A DNA stretch of 64,000 nt from NCBI GenBank assembly GCA_918026815.1, contig CAKJVC010000088.1, forward strand, positions 992,001 to 1,056,000, given 5' to 3'. The position numbers were made by a program, and so were the translations under genes. The notes beneath the pieces are model-generated. The model did not search any database and was not told where the DNA came from. It saw only the letters and a program-made list of their open reading frames with translations. This DNA is from Chalara sp. BL73. Lineage: Eukaryota; Ascomycota; Leotiomycetes; Helotiales. Below, one piece after another: positions 1-12,079 of the stretch; the first letter of the stretch is position 1; every line of letters starts with the position of its first letter.

Positions 1-308
1 AACAACAATTGTTGCTCGTATGATATTAAATACTGCAAGAAACACTAATTGCTATGGCACACTTTTGAGAGGGTAGGTCTCATCAGAGACTATTGACTCA
101 GATGACTACCGACGGGGCTCAAATTCTGATGATTCAGAAAGACCAGTTGTAGCCTTCAAAAAGGTGTCTTATTTGTATGCAATGTACCATATCGTTATGA
201 TTTATTTTCACGAAAACCGCTAGGGGTCCAACCCAGTCGTATGATGAAGACACCATGAACGCCGTGCTATTACAAGGACTCATGTCCTATAATATGAACT
301 GTGAAATC
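1..308. other. Left-edge stretch without a recognised gene
   Basis: I see no convincing coding frame or RNA gene here. It lies downstream of the minus-strand J-protein gene and probably holds its 3' untranslated region. Confidence 0.5.
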
Positions 309-1426
309 TCAAGGGTTACGTGCCCCTCCCATGCTGTCCAACTTATCGCAGTTTGGTAGCTTCATGGTCTTCGCTTGGTGCATCTTGTCGGCATCTTGTA
401 AGAACCAGCCTGTAGCCTCGTCCACAAGGCGTTGTCTTGCAGAGATCTCTTCTTCACACCCGATTTTCAGTTGCTGAATATAATTGAGCTCAGCTTTTCG
501 ATCGAGCTGAGTTAGCTTATGCGGAGACCACCCTTCTAATTCTGCTTTGTTGGTCCAGTAATCCACCTTTAACCTGGTTGTGAGGCGATGATAAGTATGC
601 GGCGCAACTGGACCGTCGAATCGCATTAACGGCCCAGTAGGTTCTGATGCTCCAGAGAATATGGATTGGAGAAGTGGTATAACGAAAAGAATCAAGAGTG
701 GTAATAAACCAATGATAGTGGACATCACACTTGTTGGCGGCTCTGGTGTATTTGGGTTTCGCGGCCGTCTTCGTGGTCTTGCACCACCAAATTGGTGGAC
801 TCTGATTCCGGGACCTCCTCCCATGTTAAAGACAAACTGTGGACCAGCATCAAACATACCACCACCTGTAGTCATTTAGCGATATTTCATGTAGAAATCC
901 TCTCAAACTCACCAAAGCCACCACCGCCAAAGAACCTATTAAACATTTCTTCAGGGCTTATCTCCTGTTCCCACCCAAACCCTCCTCCCCCACCACCTCC
1001 TCCCCGACTCGCACTCGGCGTCCCTCTTGAAAACGGATTCTGCTGCGGCGCACCCCCTCCAAATCTACTATCTGGATCGCCGCCATGCCTATCGTATTGC
1101 TTCTTCTTGTCTGCGTCACCCAAAACTCCAAACGCCCTGCTGACCATCTTGAAAGCCTCATCCGCATGTTCGTACCCATTCTTATCAGGATGCGTTAACA
1201 GACTCAATTTCCTGTATGCCTTCTTGATCTCTGCCTCTGTGCATGTTGTTCTAACTTCTTCTAATCCTAGAATCTCGTAGAAGGCTGTCGGCTGGCATCG
1301 CCTTACACGTATGACGGCGGCTTTTTGCTCAACTGTGTATTTCCGCTCCTGGTTTCCTTGATTGTGCTCGCGCGACTTTGCTCCTCCAGTAGTCGGATTT
1401 GCGCCTGAGGCGGTAGCAGCAGGCAT
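309..1426 (-). CDS. HLJ1: ER-membrane DnaJ (Hsp40) co-chaperone, HLJ1/DNAJB12-like
   Basis: J-domain co-chaperone that recruits and activates Hsp70; relatives sit in the ER membrane with the J domain in the cytosol and act in ER-associated degradation. Two exons (1426-913 and 865-309) are separated by a 47-nt intron with a GTGAGT donor and CTACAG acceptor; the join gives 356 residues without a frame break. The J domain covers about residues 47-114, with the HPD motif at 79-81. A Gly/Phe-rich linker follows. One hydrophobic segment at about 218-242 is the membrane anchor. The C-terminal part (after VAPHTYHRLTTRL) resembles the DUF1977 domain of this family. What I see is the J domain, linker and anchor; ER placement is family knowledge. 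It is divergent from the AIM19-like gene. Confidence 0.88.
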
Positions 1427-1816
1427 TGTGTTTTAGCAGGACAAGAACAATGCCGGTGGTCCAAACTTAACTTTAGATGGAAATGGTTCTCTGTATATAA
1501 ATTGCGTGTGAATTGAAAGGCAGTTGGTTGATTAATGAAATGTTATGGCCACGAGGCTTGCGATCGGACGCAAATCAGGCAAGCAGGGGTTGGTCCCTGT
1601 AGAATTTTGAATGGCATAAATCATGTCTAAGGTAGCATGTGATTGGCTGGATCGAAGCGTACAATGACGACTTGTTAGAGAACAATGTTAATTATTTGAG
1701 GCCAGTATCAATTCATTATCAGTAGCAAATTCGTTTCTGCTTACAATTTCGAAAACATTTCATTGCATTCACGAAATTTGATTGCACTTGTAGCTCAACC
1801 AGGCATTTATTTCCAG
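1427..1816. other. Divergent promoter region between J-protein and AIM19-like genes
   Basis: This 390-bp stretch separates two divergent start codons and should hold both promoters. I found no ORF of note and no motif I would defend. Confidence 0.5.
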
Positions 1817-2297
1817 ATGTCGACAACTAGAGAAGAAGCCGTCAAAGATGCAAAAAAGACGGCACTATCCTATGCTCAGGACTGGGGGAGTAGGTCTTCT
1901 ACAATTAAATATTGCTGAAGCATATCTTTAGTCTAACAGTAAATCAGAATCACCACTCCCTCCGATGATCTTAGCAACACTTGTTACAGCCCTTCACGCA
2001 CGCCCATTTCAAAAAGTACCCATGATCTTCCCACCCGTCCTGCTCTTCAGCACCTATCTCAACCTCTCAGACTTCACAATCGACTCCGCGGGTCTTACCG
2101 CAGCTTGGTCCGGTTTATATTTGTTACTTGCGTGGAGGAGAAAGGTTTCTGGTGCGAATTTCAAGGCGAGACTGGGGAATAAATTTGGGGCGAGGGGATT
2201 GACACGGGCAGGCTCCATGAGCATTGCCGGACTGAACGTCCTTGGATGTGGTGTCACTTACGCTTTTGGGAAAAGGAAGGATGAGGAGGTTATTTGA
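1817..2297 (+). CDS. AIM19: Small mitochondrial-type protein, AIM19-like
   Basis: Two exons (1817-1893, 1940-2297) are joined by removal of a 46-nt intron (donor GTCTTC, branch GCTGAAG, acceptor AACAG) and give 144 residues. This donor was chosen over the GTAGGT four bases upstream because only it keeps the frame into the conserved part. The body carries the block ARPFQKVPMIFPPVLLFSTY and a second hydrophobic stretch (WSGLYLLLAW), ending in a Gly-rich hydrophobic segment and a charged tail, which fits a small multi-pass membrane protein. I match this to fungal 'altered inheritance of mitochondria protein 19' from memory of the conserved block. Biochemical function is not known, and the assignment is moderate. 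Confidence 0.7.
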
Positions 2298-2952
2298 CGA
2301 TTGCATGAAGCGAGCCGAGGACTGGTGTATTGAAAAAAAAATGTATGATACGGGCATGTTTAGACGTATAAGAGGGAGAAACCAAGTGATATGAAAAAGA
2401 GTAGATCGAAGTACGTATTGTATCATAGACAAGTCAGAACTTATAGGAATCCACAGCCACTGAACTTTACACTACAGTCATACAAAGATACCACTTTCAT
2501 CTAGAAAGTAATGTGGCGCATACAACTTTATATATCCCTTTTCCGGCTGCCAACACCATACAGCTGTTGGATCTGCGGCTTAGGAGGAACAACCTGGAGC
2601 GATTTTGGGGAAAAGAGGCGGTTTGACGGTATGAAGTCAGTTTTTCTGACATTATGACTAGTATACAAATTATGTAATAGCTGAACACTCTCTTTGGATG
2701 CAAGGCTTCTGTAAGCCGATGCTATTTACCAACCATAGAACTCCATTTGCGCCTGCGCTCTACATGTATTGACGAATTTTACACCCTACCCAAACGCCAT
2801 TTGCCATCTTTCCAGAAGCCAAGAAGAAATAGCAGTGCTAATTAAGCGACGATTAGAATCGCCTGCCCTCCAAAGCAAGAATAGTAGTAAGCCAAATCAG
2901 GAGAGCAGCCTAGATGTTAAGACAAATATGTCAGCGATTACTGAAGTATAGC
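2298..2952. other. Convergent 3' region between AIM19-like and phosphatase genes
   Basis: This 655-bp stretch lies between the ends of two convergent genes. Only chance-length frames are seen. The last exon of the phosphatase may extend to 2938 through an extra 3' intron (see that gene). Confidence 0.5.
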
Positions 2953-4022
2953 CTAAATTATTATGAAGTAGTGATGGGAAAGTGAATATGTCGGCTGAGT
3001 AGCATCGTCTGGCTGCATGTTACTTACAGCTGTAGTGAGAATAAATCTTATCCTCTTTGCGTTCACAAGGGTAGTCGCTATAGGAGATGGTGTATTTCTT
3101 TTGGTGAAAAGACTCTCTAGACTAGATATTTGATAGGTCTCAATGTATTTGAGATCACACTCTCGGACCTTCGGATTTGCGTGCCCTTTGTACTCTTCTA
3201 GAATCTGGTCAACTTCCCAACCCATGAGAAGGCGTAGGACAGCAACAGCACAGCCGGTCCGATGCTATAGAAAATGAGAACGAGTTGAAAGTACAGGCAG
3301 GGGAATAAGTTACCCTTCCCTGATTACAGTGTATGAGTAAAGGATGATTTTCCTGATTCAAGACGACTTCCATGATCGATTGCATAGTATTATTTGGAAT
3401 ACCGGCCTTAGTACCCTCCATTTCGATGACGATATGGCGAATTCCGTGAGCATTTGTGAAGCAGTTAAATTCGGGTGAAAACTCCTTATTGACCAGAGAT
3501 CTATAAGATATTAACCTCTGACCTGCATCAGTAGCATCAAGAAATTGACATACACAATCGTCTTCAAACAGATAGTCTCTAGAAACCTCAGGTCTTCGTT
3601 CATTGGAAAGCTGCTGCGATATATTGTCCCAGGAATAACGGTTCCAAAATTGAGCGGGCGTCCACCTACTTCCTCTTTGGTCAGATCTTTGACAGCCTGT
3701 AGGCTTTTCTCCACTAGAACTGACAGTTAATGCCACATGAAGATTAGCGAAACCAGTATGGCGATATACCTTGTTTGCCCATGTCCGCCATTGTCTTTGG
3801 TAACAGTCCACTGAGGTCCTTTCCGAGATCAACCCGTTGGATTTTGCCTGCATCGTTGCTTCTCTGAGAAACCCTTGGATCCCTTTGTAACTTCTCTTTG
3901 GTTTTCTCGTCACAACCGCTATGGCGATGTAATCCGGTTCCTCCGTTCATATTAACTCCTTGCTCTTCATCAAATAATCTAGTCGATCTCCGGGAAACCG
4001 TGGTGATAGTCGCCTCGGCCAT
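2953..4022 (-). CDS. SIW14: Dual-specificity/tyrosine-type phosphatase, SIW14 family
   Basis: Members of this family (Siw14/PFA-DSP) hydrolyse inositol pyrophosphates and act in stress signalling. Four exons (4022-3770, 3713-3554, 3500-3314, 3264-2953) give 303 residues. Key blocks are PLNFGTVIPGTIYRSSFP, LKTIVSLVNKEFSPEF (restored only when the 53-nt intron 3501-3553 is removed) and the P-loop HCNQGRHRTG, a CX5R signature split by the third intron exactly after its first arginine. Family members usually have HCNRGKHRTG, so the loop differs at two positions but keeps Cys and Arg. The N-terminal 80 residues are variable and charged. A second acceptor 6 nt upstream for exon 2 would add two residues. 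The C-terminal tail contains a strong GTAAGT at codon AVSN; splicing there to TTTAG would replace the tail and end at 2938. Confidence 0.85.
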
Positions 4023-5041
4023 ATTTCTTCTTCCCCAAGGTAGATTAAGTGTGTAATGATTGGCCCACGGTCGTATCGCGTGTTAAGATCTCTGTGGGAA
4101 CCGAGACAAATGGAGTGCTGCGTCCAACCTCAAATGAGGCTGCAACTAACAGGTTGGAGTAAGAGTAGCGAAGGCATAGTGTCTTCTCTTCTTGGTGCGA
4201 TATTTATGGATGGTGAGGTGATGACTGTGGTTGGAATTCAAAAAAGCAGTCTGAAAAGAAATTGAGCCAAATGTTGAGAGATTGACTGTGTGGTGGTCCG
4301 GTGTGTAGCTTAACGAACGGATCGAAGTTACCAAGCTTGGTGCTAAGGTTTATTTCCTTAGCCCCAGCTCCGTGAACCAAATAGGGAATGATGCGTATTA
4401 CAGATTATCGTAGGCGATAGTAAACGGCATGTTTACCGTGGCATGGGGAGAATCCTGATTGCGAGGGAAGTGTATTTGATTTACCGTCTAGAAATTGCCT
4501 ACCTTTTTTATTATTATTCAAGATGAGGCGCGTTACGAGGTTGTCAATGGTGGTTGGGCTGTTTGTCCAGACCCTGCAGCGACAAGCCAGTGTCCCTGAC
4601 AGTGTGTGCGGCCGCTCATGCCGCTCCCGTCTTGCCCAGACCCGCAGTTCCTGAGCTCAACCACGACAGGTGGCTCGGCTCGAGCCTTTATGATAGATAA
4701 TTATTATTATGGTATGAGGCATGATATATGCCTTTTTACATGCATTATCTTGAACTCGGATGTATATACGATAATGATGAATCACCGTGCTGAGATCGCT
4801 GAAATTCATGTATGAGAATGCGTTAATCACATTAGTGCTCAACAAACAAAGTGTGCTCACTTCGAATGCAAGTACTAGCAAATTTACATTTCCTTCTAAA
4901 ATTGTTAACATGTATAAGCAATCCCCCCCGCCCTCCCAAAAAACCCCCAAAATAACCTAGTCCAGCTTGTCCTCCGCCTTGCCAATGATAATATCATCCT
5001 CCTAGCAGTCTCCCACATCGTCAGGGCCAACTCGAAATCAT
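4023..5041. other. Intergenic region, no gene recognised
   Basis: This 1 kb stretch has short frames only. A 7-8 bp stem (GCTAAGG ... CCTTAGC, near 4340-4362) is visible but has no further RNA-like structure that I can see. The right part is probably the 3' untranslated region of the secreted-protein gene. Confidence 0.45.
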
Positions 5042-5852
5042 TCACTCTGCCGATTCAGAGTCAGCAACCACTGTTGGTGGCGTGCTTTTTAAGGTCACTG
5101 GGAATGTGCCGTCTAGGGTTGTCGCTCCAGCTCCATCCCAGTACAGGGCGAAAACTCCTGTATCATTGGTAGGAACCGCCGCAAATTGCATCTGATAGTC
5201 GGATTCTGATGCCGCGTATGCTACTTGAGTTCCAAACCAGGAAAACCCTGAAGAAACGGCGTCGGTTGGTAGATCATCGCTAGTAGCAAAGCCGACTTGG
5301 TTGAAAGTTGCAGCAGTAGGGATGATATACAAATCCAGCGTCTCATTGAAGCTTGTCGAAGTCGAATTGGCCGTTATGGTCCACGGAACTGTTGTGTCAT
5401 CGGAGTCTCTAGGGCATCTTTGTCAGCAAGTCTTTTCAGAAAAATTCAAAACTTGGCCACTCAAGCAAGAAACACTCCGCGAGTTTGGGTAGATAGGTCT
5501 CTCCGATATCCGATCGTAGAGCTCTGTCATATCCTAACACGAGGTGGAGAATGGCGTTCACTCTACTAAGATATTTGCTTACGTTGTGAACGTGATGTTG
5601 GTGTTCGTTGTTGCCGAGCTCAACGGGGTTCTTCCGATGTATGCAAGACCTAGCATGTCAGTATGAAGATTCGATTGACCGAAGTACCATACCGTCTGCA
5701 TAGAAGACATGGTCACCGCGTATCTCAACATCAGTTCCCACACCATACGCAAAAATACTAACACCAGAGACAGTATCACGCCTGATTGTCGCTGCGCTCG
5801 ATGTTGATGCGCTTCCCAGAACACAGGCTACGGCGGCGTAGATTAATAACAT
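5042..5852 (-). CDS. Small secreted protein of unknown function
   Basis: Three exons (5852-5693, 5649-5583, 5408-5042), with introns of 43 and 174 nt, give 197 residues. The N-terminus is a clear signal peptide (MLLIYAAVACVLGSASTSSA) followed by an Ala/Thr/Ser-rich mature chain with several N-x-T/S sequons and no cysteine pattern typical of effectors. The composition (short beta-like stretches, Gly-Val-Ser, Trp-Phe-Gly) suggests a compact beta-rich fold, which is inference. The second intron is unusually long for this window but has a GTAAGC donor and CCCTAG acceptor and keeps frame. The gene is divergent from the laccase, and the two may share a promoter region. I do not recognise the family. 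Confidence 0.7.
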
Positions 5853-6983
5853 TTTCGTGTAGAGGAGACAAACGACTTTCGAATTGAGATCTTCGATAAA
5901 TGAGAGTGAAATGATAGATTTGAGATTGAAGCAAGTTGTATGTGAGCACTTATGTACTTTATCTCTGCTTCAAAAACTTTATCCTGGAGTGAAGAGGGGC
6001 TAAGTAATTTTACCACTATAACATTTTTCCTATAGTATACTCATATTGGAGAGTTACGTATCATCCCTGAAGCCTCAAAAGTTTACCGTTACGTATACAA
6101 GTCTAAGCCGCAGCTAATACCAATACAAGAGATGTTAAGGGTTCAAGCATTGTTCTTCTCGCTTGTCGTCGTCAGCACCGTTATGTGGGGAGACATGTTT
6201 GCAAATTTTCACGTGACGTGTTTCAGGAAGTACCCAGGTACTATTTAGGGCCTTAGATGAGATGAAGGCATCCCAAATATGCTACGTATGCTCTGTTCTA
6301 TCGGATCATTCTCTAGAAGAAGACAATTTTATCCACAGCTTTGTCGGCATGTTCCGTAAGAAATCACAAATGGTCTAAGAACAACACCATTTTAGGAACC
6401 TTCTCCACTGGCATAATGGTCCAGATCTACATCACTTGATAGTTTTGTTTGATGGTTCGTTTCCCTTTTACTTACAGCCAAAAATAGTTGCGCCTCAGTC
6501 TAACTAACAGTCCCCAACGACTCGTGGTACCTCATTTTCAGCCTCACGATCCAAGTTCACCCTTACTCATTGTAGATAGGAGAGAGCTATGACGCCCATT
6601 TCGGGCTATCGGAAGCTTGTAATGTCTTAAGCTCGAGCCTAAGCGTTGCTTGAATGGAGGCAAGCAATTTTTTCTGGCCAGTAAGATGCGAGTGTCCAGA
6701 GTCATGAACTGACGTTGTCATATTCGTTCCCCTACAGCGCCACGAATCTACGATATCTATTTTCTGAGATCGGACTCGGAGCTCAAGAGACTATGGCGCC
6801 GTACTCAATCTCAATGTGGAAGGGCGCAAAGATTCTGGCGATGTATAAAGTTGCCGTTTTTCTCCTGCAGTGTTGACCATCATCAACATCATCATCCATT
6901 CATTAGGTTCTCTCTTTCAAGGAAGGGCTCACTCCCAAAATATTGTTGCCATCACTCGTTCGCTTCTTACCTGTATTACCAGG
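5853..6983. promoter_or_regulatory. Divergent intergenic region, secreted protein / laccase
   Basis: About 1.1 kb separates two divergent genes for extracellular proteins. No coding frame is convincing. A TATA-like box lies before the laccase; other elements were not resolved. Confidence 0.45.
6844..6849 (+). promoter_or_regulatory. TATA-like box of the laccase gene
   Basis: TATAAA lies 135 nt upstream of the laccase ATG, followed by a pyrimidine-rich stretch; the spacing suits a fungal core promoter with a leader of about 100 nt. Confidence 0.4.
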
Positions 6984-9004
6984 ATGCAGTTCACTAAATC
7001 TTTCCTCTCTCTCACTCTGAGCTTGCTTTTATCGAAAGCAGTTGCTGTTCCTCGTCCGGCCCCTCTTGGAAGGAGATGTGTTAACTCAGCAGAAGATCGT
7101 TCTTGCTGGTCAGATTCGTTTGATCTGTCAACCAACTATTATGACGAAGTACCCGATACGGGTGAGACCGTAGAAGTAAGCCATTCCATGTCAGAACTCA
7201 GTTTGAAGCAAGAGCTGACCATGTCTAGGTTTGGCTTGAGCTTGTGAACACAACGGCTGCTCTCGACGGCGTTTCCAGGAATGTTCTCACCGTTAATGGC
7301 ACCTTCCCAGGGCCTACTATTATTGCAAATTGGGGAGATACTGTTGGTAAGATGATTCTCTTCCATATTCTTGAAAGGAAGTTAACAGATTTTAGTTGTC
7401 CATCTGACGAAGTATGTATTTGCGACGGGAAGAATCACATTCACAAATTTCAACAGCTAACCTGGAACGCTTATAGTGGGCTTGCCAACAATGGAACTGG
7501 TCTGCATTTCCACGGAATTCGTCAGAATTACACCAATGAGATGGACGGTGTACCATCAATTACTCAGTGCCCAGTGGCTCCTGGCGAAGTACGCTGGCCC
7601 CTCGTTTGGATATTATCTTTGCTAACTCTTTTAGTCAATCACCTATACCTGGCGGGCAACTCAATACGGATCTACCTGGTGTAAGTATATGCCTTTGGAC
7701 AAGTGCCCACATGAAGACTTCTTGCTGCAAAAACTAATGTTCCTTCTATAGACCACTCTCATTTTGCTCTCCAAGCATGGGAAGGAGTTCTTGGAGGAAT
7801 AATTATCAATGGGCCTGCTTCAGGAAATTATGATACAGATATGGGCGTTAGTAAGTAATACTAGCACTTAAAGGCCCATAAGGCTTCGATAAGCTGACTT
7901 CTATAAGTGTTTCTAAATGATTGGTCACACGAGACTGCAGATGCTCTATATGAAGAAGCCCAAACCAGTGGCCCACCAACGCTTGACAACGGGCTTATCA
8001 ATGGTACAAATACCTACGAGGATGCTGGATCACGCTTCACCATGAATGTCACCGCTGGCAACACCCACAGGATCAGATTGATTAATGGCGCGATTGATAC
8101 CCACTTCAAGTTCATGATTGATGATCACAATCTAACAGTCATTGCGATGGATCTCGTTCCTATCGTACCTTACTCGACCCAAGTGCTCAGTATCGGGATG
8201 GGCCAACGATACGACGTGATAGTTGATGCTACTGAGTCATCGGGAAACTACTGGATCAGAGCAATTCCTCAAGAAAGTTGCTCGGAAAATTCTAATACTG
8301 ATGATATCAAAGGCATAATGCGTTACGATGCCACCGATACGAGCGACCCCGAAACGAGTGCTTATACATACACGGACTCGTGCCTGGATGAGGACCTCTC
8401 TTCGCTCGTCCCCTATGTCTCGCTGGATGCTGATTCAGAATCTGTCTCAGAGGATCTTGCAGTAACAGTCGGCCGATCCAACAACGTCTTCAAATGGTAC
8501 ATGGCAGGAACGACGTTTCTGTCATCATGGGAGTCACCTACTCTTCTTCAGATCGCCAACGATGTCACTGAGTACACCACACAAGAGCACGTTATTGACC
8601 TTCCTACAGCAGACCAATGGGTGTACTTCATCATCGAGACGGCTAATACCGTTCCACACCCTATTCATCTTCACGGCCATGACTTCTGGATTCTTGCTCA
8701 AGCGACCGGAACATACAGTGCAGACAGCACAACATTGAATCTCGACAATCCTCCTAGAAGAGATGTTGCTATGCTGCCAGGAGCAGGTTATTTGGTGATT
8801 GCATTTATCACGGATAATCCTGGAGCATGGCTGATGCATTGCCATATTGGATGGCATACATCAGAGGGATTTGCTCTTCAGCTTATCGAGCGCTACGACG
8901 AGATTGAGGCTCTGACTGATCTCGACACCCTTAACTCAACTTGTATTGCATGGGAAGAATATGCTGAATCATCAGGCGTTGAACAAGAGGATTCTGGGGT
9001 ATAA
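6984..9004 (+). CDS. Laccase (multicopper oxidase), ascomycete type
   Basis: Secreted four-copper enzyme oxidising phenols with reduction of O2 to water. Seven exons (6984-7175, 7229-7346, 7396-7411, 7477-7588, 7635-7680, 7752-7850, 7908-9004) give 559 residues; the third exon has only 16 nt. The ATG at 6984 was chosen because it opens directly on a signal peptide (about residues 1-22, ending AVA). All four copper-ligand blocks are present: HFHG (119-122), WYHSHF (161-166), HPIHLHGH (445-452) and HCHIGWH (505-511), with Cys506 as type-1 ligand. The residue ten after that cysteine, the T1 axial position, is Phe516, usually linked to high redox potential. The chain ends in DSGV, the C-terminal plug tail of asco-laccases. 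Many N-glycosylation sequons are present. Confidence 0.95.
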
Positions 9005-12000
9005 ATATTGGGGATTGGCCTTTTCTTTTCTCAGTTTCCTTGTTGTTATTTCGGGGAGTTGGGGGTTTGTGATTTTGGATATGTTGAGAGTGCAGTATAG
9101 AAGAATTTATCTTATTATACATATATGCCGGCTGAACCTCGTCATATGTAATATTAAGGTGTTTTATCTCACGTTCTCAGCCGGGAATTGGCAAAAATCG
9201 CGTCAGTGCGAACAATTCTGACAATTGAGGGCGTAAGAGTTTTGGGATTGGACAGCCATTTCTATCCACTACGGTCTTCTCATGCTAACCTGTTCATCAA
9301 AGAAATGTTCGCCAATCTCCTAAGACCTCATTTTTTATATGCCTAACTAATGTTTACAGAATCCCCTACATCATTGCATTATTGATGTTTTTGCAGTTTG
9401 TTTGGACCATATGCATTACATTTAACCATCTGCAAATTTCATCACCCCCGGCTCCAGCCTAAGTGTCTGATGCCCGGGCGCTCATAGAGTTCCTTGGCTT
9501 GGGATGGCGTGAGCACGTTCATACTATGTTAACAAATCATCTCGAGGCTCGGGCGATACATTGGACTGGACGAATAAAGCTGACTTGAAAAAGCGGCTTA
9601 CATAATGGTGTGCTTATATAATATGCCAAGGACCACAGCTCAGACGAAACACGTTATGAAATGTGGCTCTTACATTTTTTACTGTCACACATTTCCTCAA
9701 AGCATCGAACTCTAAACGAGCATGATGCTTTTCGGTTCGACAGCTGTCAACTGACAGTCCTCAAGATAACATCTAGAGTCGCTCGTCCTCTTACACGATA
9801 GGCAGCACAGCCTCTCGCACGCGCTGGAAAACCCTCGGCTCATGTTTCTGCATGCAATCTGGGTGAGAGCATGAACGCTGCGCCTTCTCAAGCTCGTCAC
9901 AGAAAGGCCTGATAAAGTTTGAATAGATCAGGTGAAACCAGTCTGGCTAGTTCAGGGGAGGGGACGTGGTCTCACTGGCTCGGATCTAAACATGCAGACC
10001 ATCCACCACCCGGCAGATCGCTGAAACACGGAGACATCTGGTCTTGGTCCAATCACGAAACCAACGGCTCTTTCTGGTAGATGGCACAGATTCCTAAAGT
10101 CGCTCTCATGAAAATGCCTAAGCTCCTTCCCACTACGCCATTCGCTGATGATGTTTAGCATCATTGCCAGTATTGTGGCCGCCGCGTTGAGAGGAGGGGG
10201 ATATTGCCACCAACTTGGAGCAATGGTTTTCATTTGATTTTAAGAACATGAATTGGAAAGAAAAGCAGCAATTGAGTGCTAAGTTTTATTAACAGGCGAG
10301 TATTGAAGGAGGCATTAAGCATCACCATCATTATCGTCATCATTAGAGAGCAAACCTTCGCCAGACTGCAAGAGCAATGGTTGAAGGATAGTTCCACCAC
10401 AGCATCACGATGACATTCGACAGCCTCATGCTCCGATAAAAAAGGTGCACACAAGGCTGCATGTTCTTTCCCAGGTGGGGTCTCGTATAGCTGCAGACTT
10501 ACCCGTCATTAGTCTTAGATGGTTGAATATTCCATCCAGGACTGTATTTTGCCAGGCTCTTTGACTACCGAGCTGCATCGAACCGTCTGTTTATGTAAAC
10601 TTCCGGTCAGTCGCCAGATATTGCGCATGTCACAAGTGTCCCAGCGTTGCGCTATTGATCTCAAGTGTCATACATTTCGTTCAAGCGCTGTCTTCCCTAA
10701 CATTTCTTTCGCTTGAACTGAAATCAGTCACAGCGCTTGTTCCGCCATCTGTACGAAGTATTATTCTGTTGTGTAGACACAGCCAAGTGATCCGATGGCG
10801 GTGCAGTTATTATCGAGTGGGAAAAGCTATGCTTAGTTTATATTCCCTGAGAAGATCGTACGCACGCTTCATGATCGGCGTTGGGATTATCGCGAAACAC
10901 GGCAATTCTCAAATATCTGTCTCAAAGGACTTAGTCAGCCGATATCAAGGCCGCCATCGTTCGTAGATGTCTGGATCCGGAACCCTTGCGTCTTGGCCAC
11001 TATCGACAAGGCTCTAAACATGAGCCCTGCCCAGCGCATGGATCAATCTGAGGGAAGTGTGGGGAATCTTCAACCTCAAACACTGGCCGAGTCCCCGTTT
11101 CTTGATAATTAATGCACTATGCATCAAGCACTTTTCCCATACCCTTCGGTACCACAATTGATTGATCCTTCAGCATTCAGAGTTTAGTATCAGCTTATTT
11201 TCCCATCCCACATGTGGTGCTCATGTCGTTCGCCGTTGTCTCTTCTGTTGTCTTGTCTCCAGTACCCACCAACCAAACGTGGTCAATTCTGGACGCACAT
11301 CATATCCGTTCTAGCCTCGCATCATCAGTAGTCTAAGTGGCTAATCTTGACCTCGTCCTATCTTCCAACGCTGGATCAGCTCCGGTTTCTATCTTTCGTT
11401 CTTCCATTACGGTTGCATAGCAGCATCCAATACTCATCGGGACTACCAGCTCATCATACTGCAACCAATCTAGCTGAAGCCGCTCAAAGCATCTGCCCAC
11501 AGTGACTGGATCTTTGCCCTAATAGATCCAGACATTTAAGCGGACTGCAGTCCATGCTTCAAAGTCACAGATTTCCGGGAAATCTTATATTATTCTTTCC
11601 GGGCCTTGGAAGATTCTGCTCCACGACCTGATTTGGTGCGATTCACTCAGCCTCTGTAGACCGTTTCGAATGTTTCCGGTGCGGTCAGTGCATTGTCGGA
11701 CATTGATCTCAACACCCAGATTATCTGCTCGCAAGATCCATGCAAGCTTAGTCCCAATTCAAGTCACCAGTCGTCTCTTCATATCTACCCGGAAGCTGGC
11801 ATTTGTCAACGCACCTTCACCATTTACATGACATATCTGAAACGACTTCTCTTGGCCAGCCTGGTTTGCGGCTACATATCTTCGACGTTCCCACTAAGAA
11901 ACGGATGATCACCGAGTGATCTTCAAGCTGATAATACTTCAACTCATGGTCCGCCGAGCGACTTCCAAAGTTTTTATACTTCATCAAGAAGTCTAGTTCC

Positions 12001-12079
12001 CCATTGGTTATATTCTTGAGAGGATTGAGGACCGAGAACGAAATAGACCAAGTCTCCCAGAAGTTTTGATAACTACGAG
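9005..12079. other. 3 kb gene-free leader region upstream of the Cys/His protein
   Basis: No frame here looks like a conserved protein; the longest are a 103-codon plus-strand frame near 10655 and a 93-codon minus-strand frame at 9952-10233 without supporting signals. From about 11150 to 12060 the plus strand becomes pyrimidine-rich (many TCTC/CTTC stretches) and contains short upstream frames, for example 71 codons at 11693-11908. This is typical of a long transcribed leader of a regulatory gene, so I infer that part of this stretch is 5' untranslated sequence of the gene starting at 12080. Confidence 0.45.

Noticed and set aside
792..1280. 162-codon plus-strand frame opposite the J-protein
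   Set aside because: Poly-Pro/Ser composition arises from the Gly-rich linker on the other strand.
3209..3913. A 234-codon minus-strand open frame across the phosphatase gene
   Set aside because: It reads through two introns of the SIW14-like gene in the wrong frame; only its central part agrees with the real exon.
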